A stretch of 15,052 bases of DNA from an uncultured Eubacteriales bacterium (GTDB lineage: Bacteria; Bacillota_A; Clostridia; Oscillospirales; Acutalibacteraceae): the NCBI GenBank assembly GCA_934454005.1, contig CAKSGI010000028.1, positions 1-15,052 of the forward strand. Direction: 5' to 3'. Below the pieces are notes generated by a model. The model had not been told where the DNA came from, did not search any database, and was given only the letters and a program-made list of their open reading frames with translations. Numbering within the stretch: position 1 is the stretch's first letter; every line of letters begins with the position of its first letter. The translations under genes and the position numbers were made by a program. Below, piece after piece: positions 1 through 7,220 of the stretch.

Positions 1-511
1 GAGTATAATAGGCACCAACGGGAGAACAAATAACTATAAATTTTAAATTATTGGCAGGATGCACTCCTAAAAAAGGATCTGTTGCTATTATAAATGGTCT
101 TATATAAAGAGACGTCCCTTCACCTTTAGGAACCCAATCCCTATCTATATATACCAATTTTTTTATAGCCTCCAAACAAAATTCCTCATTTATTCTAGGT
201 ATACAAAGTCTATCATTGGATAAATTCATTCTTTGCATATTTTTAATAGGTCTAAATAAAAGTATTTTTCCTTCCCTTGACCTATAAGCCTTTAAACCTT
301 CAAAAGTTTCTTGCCCATAGTGCAAACACATTGACGCTGGATCAAGTTTTATATTTTCATAAGGTACTATACGTGGATCATACCAACCTTTATTTGTATT
401 ATAGTCCATAATAAACATATGATCTGTAAATACTCTGCCAAATCCTAACATACTTTGAGAGGTTGGTTTCTTTTTAGGACTTTGCGTTAATTTTATACTT
501 ATACTTTGCAT
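1..511 (-). CDS. ilvE: Branched-chain amino acid aminotransferase, N-terminal part (cut by left window edge)
   Basis: Class IV PLP-dependent aminotransferase that interconverts leucine, isoleucine and valine with their 2-oxo acids, using glutamate/2-oxoglutarate, in the cytoplasm. About 170 N-terminal residues are visible. They contain the family signatures HYGQETFEGLKAYR, the FRP..N..R stretch followed by SNDRLCIPR, and LYIRPF, and end at SPVGAYY. This is the longer BCAT type that resembles eukaryotic enzymes. The PLP-binding lysine lies beyond the window. I chose the ATG at 511 because GGAG (521-526 region) sits about 10 bases upstream; an in-frame ATG at 532 has no ribosome binding site. 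The gene is downstream of the cohesin-like gene on the same strand with 90 bases between and no clear terminator, so it could share a transcript or use its own weak promoter. Confidence 0.93.
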   Translation of the reverse strand, partial: MQSISIKLTQSPKKKPTSQSMLGFGRVFTDHMFIMDYNTNKGWYDPRIVPYENIKLDPASMCLHYGQETFEGLKAYRSREGKILLFRPIKNMQRMNLSNDRLCIPRINEEFCLEAIKKLVYIDRDWVPKGEGTSLYIRPFIIATDPFLGVHPANNLKFIVICSPVGAYYT

Positions 512-557
512 TGTGACGGTTCTCCATTTCATATATTTTTTCTTATTGTTTAATTAA

Positions 558-566
558 TGTATATCA
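558..566 (-). promoter_or_regulatory. Weak candidate extended -10 promoter for ilvE
   Basis: On the minus strand TGATATACA reads as an extended -10 element (TGn followed by TATACA), about 47 bases upstream of the ilvE start. No good -35 hexamer is seen 17 to 18 bases upstream, so this rests on the extended -10 alone. Confidence 0.3.
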
Positions 567-601
567 TTGTAATATGTTTAAATATGAATTATTAAAAAAG
601 T

Positions 602-1729
602 TTATTTTTTGTCTTTATTAATTTTAAACTTCTTCTTATATACAAAATATATAACCACACAAGCTATACCACTTAATATTATACCAAATATGAATGGTCT
701 AAATTCATCTTTCTTCAATAAAATTGAATTCTCCTCACCATTATCTGAATAGGATTCACTTGTTGCATATGTACTACCAGAACTTACTGATTTTATTCCA
801 TCACTTGTTTTAGAGGCACTCTTTGATGAACTCCCAGATGAACTACTAGATAAATTCTTCTTTGACGAATTTTCAGATGAATTTTTCGAAACCCCTGATT
901 TAGATGAAGTACTTGAGTTTTTCTTAGAACTTTCGGAACTTTGTACAGAAGATTCTTTTAATCCTCTATAAACATTTATCTTATATATAAGCTTATTTTT
1001 TCCGTCACTTGATGTAACTGTTACCTTTACATCCGTATTACTTCCTGCGCCACCAAGAGTTTTTCTATTAACCTTTACTGTATCTGTATCATTTTCCGGT
1101 GTAGCATAAACTTCTACCGATTTATCTTCATATGGAACACTTAATTTATAATCTGTTATTGATGGGTCAAAATTTGGGACCAACATTCCAGACGAAACTT
1201 CAAGATTACTAAGTCTACACTTACTAGGTTCTGGAACAAATATTTCAAAAGAAACGGGATTTATTTTGTTTTTGCTAATTTGTTTTAGGTCATAATTAAT
1301 CATATCATCAAGATCTATGTCCAATTTAGTTGAACCTAATTCAGAATCATCTAAAACTTTAAATTTGAACCCAACAAACTTAAATTCATCCCCACCTTCA
1401 AGATTAACCCCACCTGTTGATTCTAAATAAAGCAATGTTAACAAATTATTTTTATCATAATACTTAAATTCAGATGAATCTGTATTTATTCCCGGTTCAA
1501 CTCCTTTAAACTCAATTTTAGAATTATCATAATATACTTTTATTCTAAATGCTGCTATATTAATATTTACATTAGCTTTAACAAATAAATTTGCAACTAG
1601 ATCTTCTCCTGGCATTATTTTTTCCTCTGATAATTTCATATATACGTTACAGTCATTTTCAGCATTAACATTAGTAGCAGGAATAAAATTAATCACTAAA
1701 ATTAATATACACACCAATAATTTTTTCAC
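602..1729 (-). CDS. Membrane-anchored surface protein with cohesin-like and cadherin-like domains
   Basis: Exported protein of 375 residues. A signal peptide (about 1-23) is followed by a cohesin-type beta-sandwich (about 26-165). A cadherin-like beta-sandwich repeat follows (about 170-257), starting LSNLEVSSGMLVPNFDP and ending YKINVYR. Next comes a Ser/Lys-rich, probably disordered linker (about 258-335), one transmembrane helix (about 347-364), and a Lys-rich cytoplasmic tail. Cohesins classically bind dockerins in cellulosomes, but isolated cohesin-like domains are common in clostridial surface proteins, so a carbohydrate or protein-binding role is inference. No dockerin or glycoside hydrolase is visible nearby. 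There is no LPXTG motif; anchoring is by the C-terminal helix. The start is GTG at 1727-1729, preceded by AAAGGAAGG at 7-base spacing. It is divergent from the DUF4364 gene. Confidence 0.85.
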   Translation of the reverse strand: MKKLLVCILILVINFIPATNVNAENDCNVYMKLSEEKIMPGEDLVANLFVKANVNINIAAFRIKVYYDNSKIEFKGVEPGINTDSSEFKYYDKNNLLTLLYLESTGGVNLEGGDEFKFVGFKFKVLDDSELGSTKLDIDLDDMINYDLKQISKNKINPVSFEIFVPEPSKCRLSNLEVSSGMLVPNFDPSITDYKLSVPYEDKSVEVYATPENDTDTVKVNRKTLGGAGSNTDVKVTVTSSDGKNKLIYKINVYRGLKESSVQSSESSKKNSSTSSKSGVSKNSSENSSKKNLSSSSSGSSSKSASKTSDGIKSVSSGSTYATSESYSDNGEENSILLKKDEFRPFIFGIILSGIACVVIYFVYKKKFKINKDKK

Positions 1730-1806
1730 CTTTTAACCTTCCTTTCGTTTTTACATATAATTCAATGATTTGTGGATTTAATTATATATACTTATAAAAG
1801 ACACTA

Positions 1807-1815
1807 TGATATAAT
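1807..1815 (+). promoter_or_regulatory. Extended -10 promoter for the DUF4364 gene
   Basis: TGATATAAT is a perfect extended -10 element 38 bases upstream of the TTG start at 1853. The -35 region is poor, which extended -10 promoters tolerate. An alternative, TTGTGG (1770-1775) with TATAAA (1793-1798) at 17-base spacing, lies just upstream. Either start point would exclude the GTG at 1772 as initiator. The same intergenic region must also carry the minus-strand promoter of the cohesin-like gene; a TATAAT on the minus strand at 1781-1786 is a weak candidate. Confidence 0.5.
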
Positions 1816-1852
1816 AAATATTGTAGTACTTAAATTTATAGGAGGTAATATT

Positions 1853-2446
1853 TTGGACGAATTTATTGCAGGGGTTGCACCAGGTGGATTAACTGGTAAA
1901 AGTGATATTAAACTATTAATATGTTATATTCTCTCAGGTATAGATAATAGTTTATCTAAAGAAGATATTATCTCTATTCTAAAAGATAATAATCTTGCAA
2001 ATTATTTTGAAGCAAGCGATGCATTCTCTGATTCAATATCAACAGGTCTAATTTATGTTGAAAACAAAGAGGAAAAATTATACAGCGTAACAGATGAAGG
2101 AAAAATGATTGCAAAACAGCTTGATGTTGCCTTGCCACTTTCTATAAGAGAAAAGGCCTTAAAGGCCGCATTAAATACACTAGCAAAGGCAAAAATACGA
2201 AAAGAAAATGTCGTAACAATAGAAAAAAATGAACTGGGATATTTTGTTAACTTTAATGTCTCCGGTGGAAACATCGACTTAATGTCTTTAAAATTATATG
2301 TCCCTGATATAATGCAAGCAAATATGGTAAAAGAAAATTTTTACAATGATCCAGAGATTATTTACAGTACAATGTTAGCATTACTTACCCAGGACAAAAG
2401 CCTTGTAATAGACAGCCTTAAAAAAATAACAAACAATAAAACCTAA
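1853..2446 (+). CDS. DUF4364 family protein (winged-helix-like)
   Basis: A 197-residue cytoplasmic protein resembling the DUF4364 family of Clostridia. The N-terminal half (about 10-90) reads like a winged-helix DNA-binding fold: helices around KSDIKLLICYILSGIDNSLSKEDIISIL, then a segment ending YSVTDEGKMIAKQLD that resembles the wing and following helix. The C-terminal half is a mixed alpha/beta region with no motif I recognise. A regulatory role is plausible from the fold but its target is unknown. The start is TTG at 1853 because GGAGG (1841-1845) lies 7 bases upstream; the reading frame extends back to a GTG at 1772 but without a ribosome binding site. The stop codon overlaps the convergent hydrolase gene's stop. 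Confidence 0.8.
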   Translation: MDEFIAGVAPGGLTGKSDIKLLICYILSGIDNSLSKEDIISILKDNNLANYFEASDAFSDSISTGLIYVENKEEKLYSVTDEGKMIAKQLDVALPLSIREKALKAALNTLAKAKIRKENVVTIEKNELGYFVNFNVSGGNIDLMSLKLYVPDIMQANMVKENFYNDPEIIYSTMLALLTQDKSLVIDSLKKITNNKT

Positions 2447-3375
2447 TACATTTTTTCAGAAATTTTAAATATAAAATCCTTTAAGTCTTTATATGTGTCT
2501 TCTTTATCCAACTCGTTTAAAACTTCGTGCCTTGCGCCATTAATTAATTTTATATCCACATTCTTGCATCCGGCTTTTAACATGTTTCTATATACTTGCA
2601 AAACACCTTTAGAATAATCTCCTACAGGATCATCTGTTCCACTTATTAATAAAATTGGTAAATCTTTAGGAAATTCTTTAAACCAACCTTTTCGATTCAC
2701 AAGCTTTAAAAGTGTTATTAAGTCCTTAAAACCGCTCAATGTAAATATAAAGTGTGTTTTAGGGTCTTTTTCATATTCTCTTACTACCTCTTCATCTCTA
2801 GTAAGCCATGCATACTCACTTTTAGAATCTTTTATTTTTCTATCGTACTTTCCAAACGCTAGATTATAAATCAAGTCACTTCTATACTTCTCTCCCTTGA
2901 ACTTAATCATCAAATCTATAATAGAGATTAATGGCTTATAAAATGGTAAACTACCAGCTGTTCCCATATAAATACAAGCATCAATAGAATTACTATATTT
3001 TTCAGTATAATACCTCGCAATAAAAGACCCCATACTGTGTCCTAACAATATATACGGTATATTCGGATATTTACTTTTCATGAGTTTGTTTAGAGTATAA
3101 AGATCCTCTCTTAAATAGTTAAATCCATTTTCATGAGCTATAAATCCCAAATTTTTGCTATCTCCATGGCCTAAATGATCATTTCCACAGACAATAATAT
3201 TATTTTTATTCATAAACCTTATAAAATCTTTATATCTTTCAAAATATTCACACATTCCATGTGAAATTTGCAAAATAGCTGTCGGTTCTCTTCTATCATA
3301 CATATCAGGATAATATATATAATAAACTATATTACTTTCATTATCAGCACTTTTAAATGTTCCTGAATTATTCAA
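2443..3375 (-). CDS. Alpha/beta hydrolase, monoacylglycerol-lipase-like (serine aminopeptidase S33 / Hydrolase_4 type)
   Basis: Cytoplasmic alpha/beta-fold hydrolase of about 310 residues, probably a lysophospholipase or monoacylglycerol lipase. The oxyanion-hole motif SHGMCEYFERY is near 38-48 and DHLGHGDS near 66-73. The nucleophile is Ser about 114 in GHSMGS, with Asp about 249 in GTDDPVG and His about 283 in GARHEV, so the catalytic triad is complete. Substrate is not determined by sequence. The start is TTG at 3373-3375 with AAAGGATGG at about 9-base spacing. The reading frame runs open to another TTG at 3471, but that codon lies inside the -35 box of a good promoter, so it cannot be the start. 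It is monocistronic, convergent with DUF4364 and divergent from rsmA. Confidence 0.85.
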   Translation of the reverse strand: MNNSGTFKSADNESNIVYYIYYPDMYDRREPTAILQISHGMCEYFERYKDFIRFMNKNNIIVCGNDHLGHGDSKNLGFIAHENGFNYLREDLYTLNKLMKSKYPNIPYILLGHSMGSFIARYYTEKYSNSIDACIYMGTAGSLPFYKPLISIIDLMIKFKGEKYRSDLIYNLAFGKYDRKIKDSKSEYAWLTRDEEVVREYEKDPKTHFIFTLSGFKDLITLLKLVNRKGWFKEFPKDLPILLISGTDDPVGDYSKGVLQVYRNMLKAGCKNVDIKLINGARHEVLNELDKEDTYKDLKDFIFKISEKMY

Positions 3376-3442
3376 TTTTACTATCCATCCTTTCTTTTTT
3401 ATATTATTCTGTATTATGCACAATAAATAATCATATGATAAA

Positions 3443-3471
3443 AATATACCATAAAAGTTGCACAATTTCAA
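3443..3471 (-). promoter_or_regulatory. Sigma-A promoter for the alpha/beta hydrolase
   Basis: On the minus strand TTGAAA (3466-3471) and TATATT (3443-3448) are separated by exactly 17 bases, with TG at the extended -10 position. The predicted transcript starts near 3436, giving a leader of about 60 bases to the TTG start at 3375. Confidence 0.7.
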
Positions 3472-3490
3472 TAAACATATAATCTACAAC

Positions 3491-3519
3491 TTTATAATAT
3501 AACCAACATATGATACAAT
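3491..3519 (+). promoter_or_regulatory. Candidate promoter for rsmA
   Basis: TTTATA (3491-3496), a 17-base spacer, then TACAAT (3514-3519) preceded by TGA, an extended -10. It lies 38 bases upstream of the rsmA start and back to back with the hydrolase promoter. Confidence 0.5.
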
Positions 3520-3556
3520 TAATTATAGCGTATAGATATCTTAACTGGGAGGAATT

Positions 3557-4429
3557 ATGAACAATCTTAGCAATATTTCAAATATAAAGGACATTCTTTC
3601 TCGTCATGGATTTAATTTTTCTAAATCTCTCGGGCAAAATTTTTTAATAAATCCAGATATTTGCCCTAAAATGGTCAAACATTGCGGTATTTCAAAAGAA
3701 GATGCCGTTTTAGAAATTGGGCCCGGAATAGGAGTTCTTACATATGAACTTGCCTCTATTGCAAATAAGGTCGTATCTGTGGAATTAGATAAACGTTTGA
3801 TTCCTGTTTTAGATGAAACTTTAACAGACTTTAATAATGTAAAAATTATAAATTCTGATATTTTAAAAATTGACATAAAAAGTCTTATAGAAAATGAATT
3901 TTCTAATAGAAAGGTTTTTGTCTGTGCAAACCTCCCATATTATATAACATCTCCGGTAATAATGAGACTACTAGAAGAAAAACTCCCTATAGAATCTATT
4001 ACTGTTATGGTTCAAAAGGAAGCCGCAGAAAGAATATGCGCTAAACCAGGATCTAGGGAATCCGGGGCTATTAGTTTAGCTGTAAGATATTATGCAGAAC
4101 CTGAAATATTATTTAATGTTTCCAGAGGTAATTTCTTTCCCTCACCAAATGTTGACTCTTGCGTTATAAAACTCAATATATTAAAAAAAGCAATCTCAAA
4201 TGTTAAAAACGAAAAACTCCTTTTTTTACTAATAAAAGCCGGATTTTCAAAAAGAAGAAAAACTATTTTAAATTCATTTTCATCTGGTTTATCCATACAA
4301 AAAAACACTATAATAAAATGCTTGGAAAAATCTAAGGTATCACCAAATTTGAGGCCCGAACAACTTACATTAGAAGACTTTATATCAATATCAAATAATT
4401 TATTTTTAATCCAGGGAGACAAAAATTAA
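3557..4429 (+). CDS. rsmA: 16S rRNA (adenine1518-N6/adenine1519-N6)-dimethyltransferase
   Basis: RsmA/KsgA dimethylates the two adjacent adenines of helix 45 in 16S rRNA using S-adenosylmethionine, a late quality step in 30S assembly. The 290-residue protein is full length. It shows the N-terminal FSKSLGQNFL (about 21-30), the SAM-binding EIGPGIG (53-59), the acidic ribose-binding VVSVELDKRL, and the catalytic NLPYYITSPV motif (about 126-135). It also has FFPSPNVDS and a C-terminal KRRKTILNSFSSGL segment followed by RPEQLTLEDF. The ATG at 3557 has GGAGG at optimal spacing. The stop codon directly abuts the ATG of the following small membrane protein, indicating a two-gene transcript. All key motifs are intact. 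Confidence 0.97.
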   Translation: MNNLSNISNIKDILSRHGFNFSKSLGQNFLINPDICPKMVKHCGISKEDAVLEIGPGIGVLTYELASIANKVVSVELDKRLIPVLDETLTDFNNVKIINSDILKIDIKSLIENEFSNRKVFVCANLPYYITSPVIMRLLEEKLPIESITVMVQKEAAERICAKPGSRESGAISLAVRYYAEPEILFNVSRGNFFPSPNVDSCVIKLNILKKAISNVKNEKLLFLLIKAGFSKRRKTILNSFSSGLSIQKNTIIKCLEKSKVSPNLRPEQLTLEDFISISNNLFLIQGDKN

Positions 4430-4612
4430 ATGAAAAATAAAACATATAAAAATATTTCTATATACTCTTTAATAATATCAATTGCATTTCTATTACTTTC
4501 TATTTTTTCCAGCTCTATAAATAATATTACTGCTTCATGCTTGCTTGGTATATCATCATCTATCTTGTGTATTATAGGAATTTGCTCTATTTTTAAATAC
4601 AATAAAAATTAA
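4430..4612 (+). CDS. Small two-helix membrane protein, unknown function
   Basis: A 60-residue protein that I do not recognise. It has a short basic N-terminus (KNKTYKN), a first hydrophobic helix (about 10-30), a Ser/Asn turn, a second hydrophobic helix (about 33-54) with several Cys residues, and a basic tail (KYNKN). This looks like a hairpin in the cytoplasmic membrane with both ends inside. The ATG follows the rsmA TAA with zero bases between, and GGGAG inside the end of rsmA supplies a ribosome binding site about 11 bases upstream, so translation is probably coupled. The hydrophobicity and placement argue that it is real, but such short frames can arise by chance in AT-rich DNA. Confidence 0.55.
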   Translation: MKNKTYKNISIYSLIISIAFLLLSIFSSSINNITASCLLGISSSILCIIGICSIFKYNKN

Positions 4613-4642
4613 ACATTATACGCATATTCTATCTTTTATTTT

Positions 4643-5041
4643 TTAAAAAGTTTTTTTACCTATTCCACTCACGTTCATAATATCTTCAATATTATTAAAA
4701 TTACCATTAGACTCTCTATACTCAACTATTTTTGATGAAGTCGCTTCTCCTATACCAGATAAACCTGCATTCGCTATTTCCTCTGCAGATGCTGTATTTA
4801 TATTAATATAGTCAGAATAAGTTTCACTTTTTGATAATGCTCTACTTGGTTCGTATTCCTCATCTTCAGATCCATTTACAATGTCATTTTCCTCACATTG
4901 AGATTCTTCTTTATCAACATATACAATAGTCGGTTCTGTAATATTAGGAATAAAAAATGCATTATATCCAATTATACAAGCGCAAAGAACTATCGCAACA
5001 GATATTAATAATCTTTCATATGATATTTGTTCTTTCATCAA
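4643..5041 (-). CDS. comEA: ComEA-like helix-hairpin-helix DNA-binding protein with truncated C-terminus
   Basis: Membrane-tethered ComEA-type protein of 132 residues. In the family, ComEA binds double-stranded DNA outside the membrane during natural transformation. A short N-terminus precedes one transmembrane helix (about 11-31) and an acidic linker (about 35-75). The helix-hairpin-helix pair follows (about 78-132), with ININTASAEEI, GLSGIGEATSSKIVEYR and VSGIGKKTF. The frame stops at TAA (4643-4645), yet the same frame continues KIKDRICV to a second TAA at 4616-4618, exactly the type of tail ComEA proteins carry. A GAA-to-TAA change is the simplest explanation. The start could be TTG 5041 or the adjacent ATG 5038; AAGGGAAG lies 7 or 10 bases upstream. 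No other competence gene is in the window. Confidence 0.82.
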   Translation of the reverse strand: MMKEQISYERLLISVAIVLCACIIGYNAFFIPNITEPTIVYVDKEESQCEENDIVNGSEDEEYEPSRALSKSETYSDYININTASAEEIANAGLSGIGEATSSKIVEYRESNGNFNNIEDIMNVSGIGKKTF

Positions 5042-5089
5042 AATAACACTTCCCTTTTTACTATGTATCTAAAACTAATCTCTTTAACT

Positions 5090-5117
5090 ATTATATATCT
5101 TTTTATATTTATTTCAA
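5090..5117 (-). promoter_or_regulatory. Sigma-A promoter for comEA
   Basis: On the minus strand TTGAAA (5112-5117) and a consensus TATAAT (5090-5095) are separated by 16 bases. They lie about 50 bases upstream of the comEA start. Confidence 0.55.
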
Positions 5118-5155
5118 ATTTTTTTATGCAAATCAAATAAATATATTGTAAATGA

Positions 5156-5184
5156 TTGCAGTTTTTAAATTTATTGGGTACAAT
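5156..5184 (+). promoter_or_regulatory. Sigma-A promoter for the RING-domain gene and galU
   Basis: TTGCAG (5156-5161), a spacer of exactly 17 bases, then TACAAT (5179-5184). The start codon of the RING-domain gene is 35 bases downstream. No separate promoter is evident before galU. Confidence 0.6.
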
Positions 5185-5219
5185 ATACTAGATATTGTAA
5201 TTCATTTGTAGGTGATAAA

Positions 5220-6191
5220 TTGATAAATTTTTATAATAAAAAATGTTCTTATTGCAAAGAACTATTTAAAGATGATACCGATATTGTGGTATGCCCCAAA
5301 TGCGGAAATGCCTATCATAGAAAATGCTATGATAAGAAGGGATATTGCGACCACATAAAAGAAGACTCAACTAGTGATAAAAATGATAACCACAACACAC
5401 AAAATATGAAATCTTGTCCCAAATGTGGACATAATAACTCTGAAAATGCCATATTTTGCGAAAAATGCGGTACAGAATTTTCTCAGTTTAATAATAATCC
5501 TTTTGGAACTAATGCAAAACCTGACTTTCAGTCACCAATATTTGTAAATACTATAAATAATATAGACGAAAACTCTACAATAGATAATATAAAAGTTAAA
5601 GATATTACTAACTTTGTCGGCGTTAACTTTCCATACTACCTGTTTGTTTTTAACAGACTTAAAAATTTTAACATAAATAAGTTTAACTTTTCTGCATTTT
5701 TATTTTCTGGTGGATGGCTATTATATCGAAAGAAATATCTTCTTGGAAGTATTATCACAATTTTAATACTATTATGTTATATAATACCTTTATATATAGA
5801 ATATTACTATTATAATGACATTATGAAAGATTTATCTAATATATCCGGTATCAATTTTTTCTCTATATTCATCAATAATCAGGAAATATCTTCAAACGAA
5901 ATTTACAATGCATTTTATCAGTTAGAACCTATAAAAAAGATCTTATTCGTTCTTCCGTCTACAATTTTTATAGTAAGATTAATTATAATGTTCATAATTG
6001 GTTTTAATGCTAACAAGATATACTTTAAACATGTAAAATCCCAAATAAAAAAAATAAAATCTGAGTCAAAAAATGAAAAAGAATATACTGAAACACTCAA
6101 ATCAAAAGGTGGAGTAAATACCCCATTAGGTATTTGTTTAGCAATTTGTTATATTATAATAAACTGTTTACCACAGTTTTTAATAAAATAA
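5220..6191 (+). CDS. Membrane protein with RING-like zinc finger, zinc ribbon and DUF2628-like region
   Basis: A 323-residue protein with two metal-binding modules and a membrane domain. Residues 9-45 carry C-x2-C-x12-C-x2-C-x4-H-x2-C-x6-C, matching the prokaryotic RING family 1 type. Residues 66-83 form a C-x2-C-x10-C-x2-C zinc ribbon (CPKCGHNNS...FCEKCG). A linker leads to a region from about 145 that resembles DUF2628: NFSAFLFSGGWLLYRKKYLLG, then hydrophobic helices at about 175-195, 238-262 and 300-321. The finger modules are predicted to face the cytoplasm. No ubiquitin-like partner is nearby, so ligase activity should not be assumed; protein binding is the safer inference. The start is TTG at 5220 with AGGTG 5 bases upstream. 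galU follows after 18 bases, so they are probably co-transcribed. Confidence 0.82.
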   Translation: MINFYNKKCSYCKELFKDDTDIVVCPKCGNAYHRKCYDKKGYCDHIKEDSTSDKNDNHNTQNMKSCPKCGHNNSENAIFCEKCGTEFSQFNNNPFGTNAKPDFQSPIFVNTINNIDENSTIDNIKVKDITNFVGVNFPYYLFVFNRLKNFNINKFNFSAFLFSGGWLLYRKKYLLGSIITILILLCYIIPLYIEYYYYNDIMKDLSNISGINFFSIFINNQEISSNEIYNAFYQLEPIKKILFVLPSTIFIVRLIIMFIIGFNANKIYFKHVKSQIKKIKSESKNEKEYTETLKSKGGVNTPLGICLAICYIIINCLPQFLIK

Positions 6192-6209
6192 AAATTCAGG
6201 AGGATAAAT

Positions 6210-7085
6210 ATGAAAGTTACAAAGGCAGTCATACCAGCAGCAGGATTAGGTACAAGAGTATTACCTGCAACTAAAGCCATGCCAAAAGAAATGCTTACTA
6301 TTGTTGACAAACCAGCTATACAATATATAGTTGAAGAGGCTGTAAATTCTGGAATAACGGATATACTAATAATAACTAATAGAGGAAAAGGTATCATTGA
6401 AGATCATTTTGATAGATCTCCAGAACTTGAAGAAAAACTTTTATCATCTAATAAAAATGAAACGTACGACGAAGTTGCTAACATATCCAAGCTTGCTAAT
6501 ATATTTTTTATAAGACAAAAAGAAACAAGAGGTCTTGGCCATGCTGTAAACTGCGCTCGATCATTTATAGGTAATGAACCATTTGCTGTTATGTATGGTG
6601 ACGACGTAATAATCGGTGAAGATCCCGCTTGCAAACAGCTCATTAGAGCCTACGAAGAAACTGGACTTGGTGTTCTGGGAATAAAATCTGTTCCAGAAAA
6701 TGAGATATATAAATACAGCTCTTTAAAAGTTGAAAATATCCATGACAACATATATAAATGTACCGATATGATAGAAAAACCATCTACACCAGACAAAGTT
6801 ATGTCATTATATTCGATACTCGGTAGATGTGTTTTAACTCCAGATATATTTGACATACTAGATAATACTCCCCCAGGAGCCGGCGGAGAAATTCAACTAA
6901 CGGATGCTATGTGTACACTAGCCCGTAGCAAGGGTATGGTTGGAGTAGATTTTACTGGCAAACGTTATGATATGGGTAATAAACTTGGAATAATGCAAGC
7001 TGCTGTTGAAGTAGCATTAAAACATAAAGAGATTGGCTCCTCTTTTAAAAAATATTTAAAAGATGAAATCCTAAAAACCTTGTAA
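6210..7085 (+). CDS. galU: UTP--glucose-1-phosphate uridylyltransferase
   Basis: Makes UDP-glucose and pyrophosphate from UTP and glucose-1-phosphate, feeding glycolipid, capsule and wall polysaccharide synthesis in the cytoplasm. The 291-residue protein is full length for the GalU/GtaB family. The nucleotide-binding signature AAGLGTRVLPATKAMPKEML is near 11-30, RGLGHAV near 110, and GDDVIIGED near 130. It also has MIEKPS, GAGGEIQLTDA and YDMGNKLGIMQA. The segment before the GR motif reads SLYSILGRC, where many relatives have a SNLAIxGRY-like sequence; this is a mild deviation and not disabling. The ATG is preceded by CAGGAGGATAAAT, an ideal ribosome binding site. The gene ends before a strong terminator. 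Confidence 0.96.
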   Translation: MKVTKAVIPAAGLGTRVLPATKAMPKEMLTIVDKPAIQYIVEEAVNSGITDILIITNRGKGIIEDHFDRSPELEEKLLSSNKNETYDEVANISKLANIFFIRQKETRGLGHAVNCARSFIGNEPFAVMYGDDVIIGEDPACKQLIRAYEETGLGVLGIKSVPENEIYKYSSLKVENIHDNIYKCTDMIEKPSTPDKVMSLYSILGRCVLTPDIFDILDNTPPGAGGEIQLTDAMCTLARSKGMVGVDFTGKRYDMGNKLGIMQAAVEVALKHKEIGSSFKKYLKDEILKTL

Positions 7086-7114
7086 AACATATACAATAAT
7101 TTAATTTACCTAAA

Positions 7115-7171
7115 AATAGATCCTAACTTTAAGTTTTATATTAGAAAAAAGTTAGGATCTATTATTTTTTT
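7115..7171. terminator. Strong bidirectional terminator between galU and the MATE gene
   Basis: A perfect 16-base-pair stem (7115-7130 paired with 7148-7163) encloses a 17-base loop and is followed on the plus strand by seven T residues. On the minus strand the stem is also followed by a short T-run (the A-run at 7112-7116). It sits between the convergent galU and MATE genes and can stop transcription from both sides. Confidence 0.92.
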
Positions 7172-7220
7172 CGAATTTTAAGTTTTATAAAGGTATCAGT
7201 GACTTACATTATAAAATAAA

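Noticed and set aside
958..1450. Cellulosome locus based on the cohesin-like domain
   Set aside because: No dockerin, scaffoldin repeats or glycoside hydrolase is visible, and isolated cohesin-like domains occur widely in clostridial surface proteins.
1772..1852. N-terminal extension of the DUF4364 protein from GTG 1772
   Set aside because: There is no ribosome binding site, an extended -10 TGATATAAT lies inside, and GGAGG is ideally placed for TTG 1853.
3376..3471. N-terminal extension of the alpha/beta hydrolase to 342 residues
   Set aside because: The extra codons lie over a good TTGAAA-17-TATATT promoter and carry no family homology; the TTG at 3375 has the ribosome binding site.
4613..4660. 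Terminator between the small membrane gene and comEA
   Set aside because: Only A and T runs are present; no stable hairpin with GC pairs can be formed.
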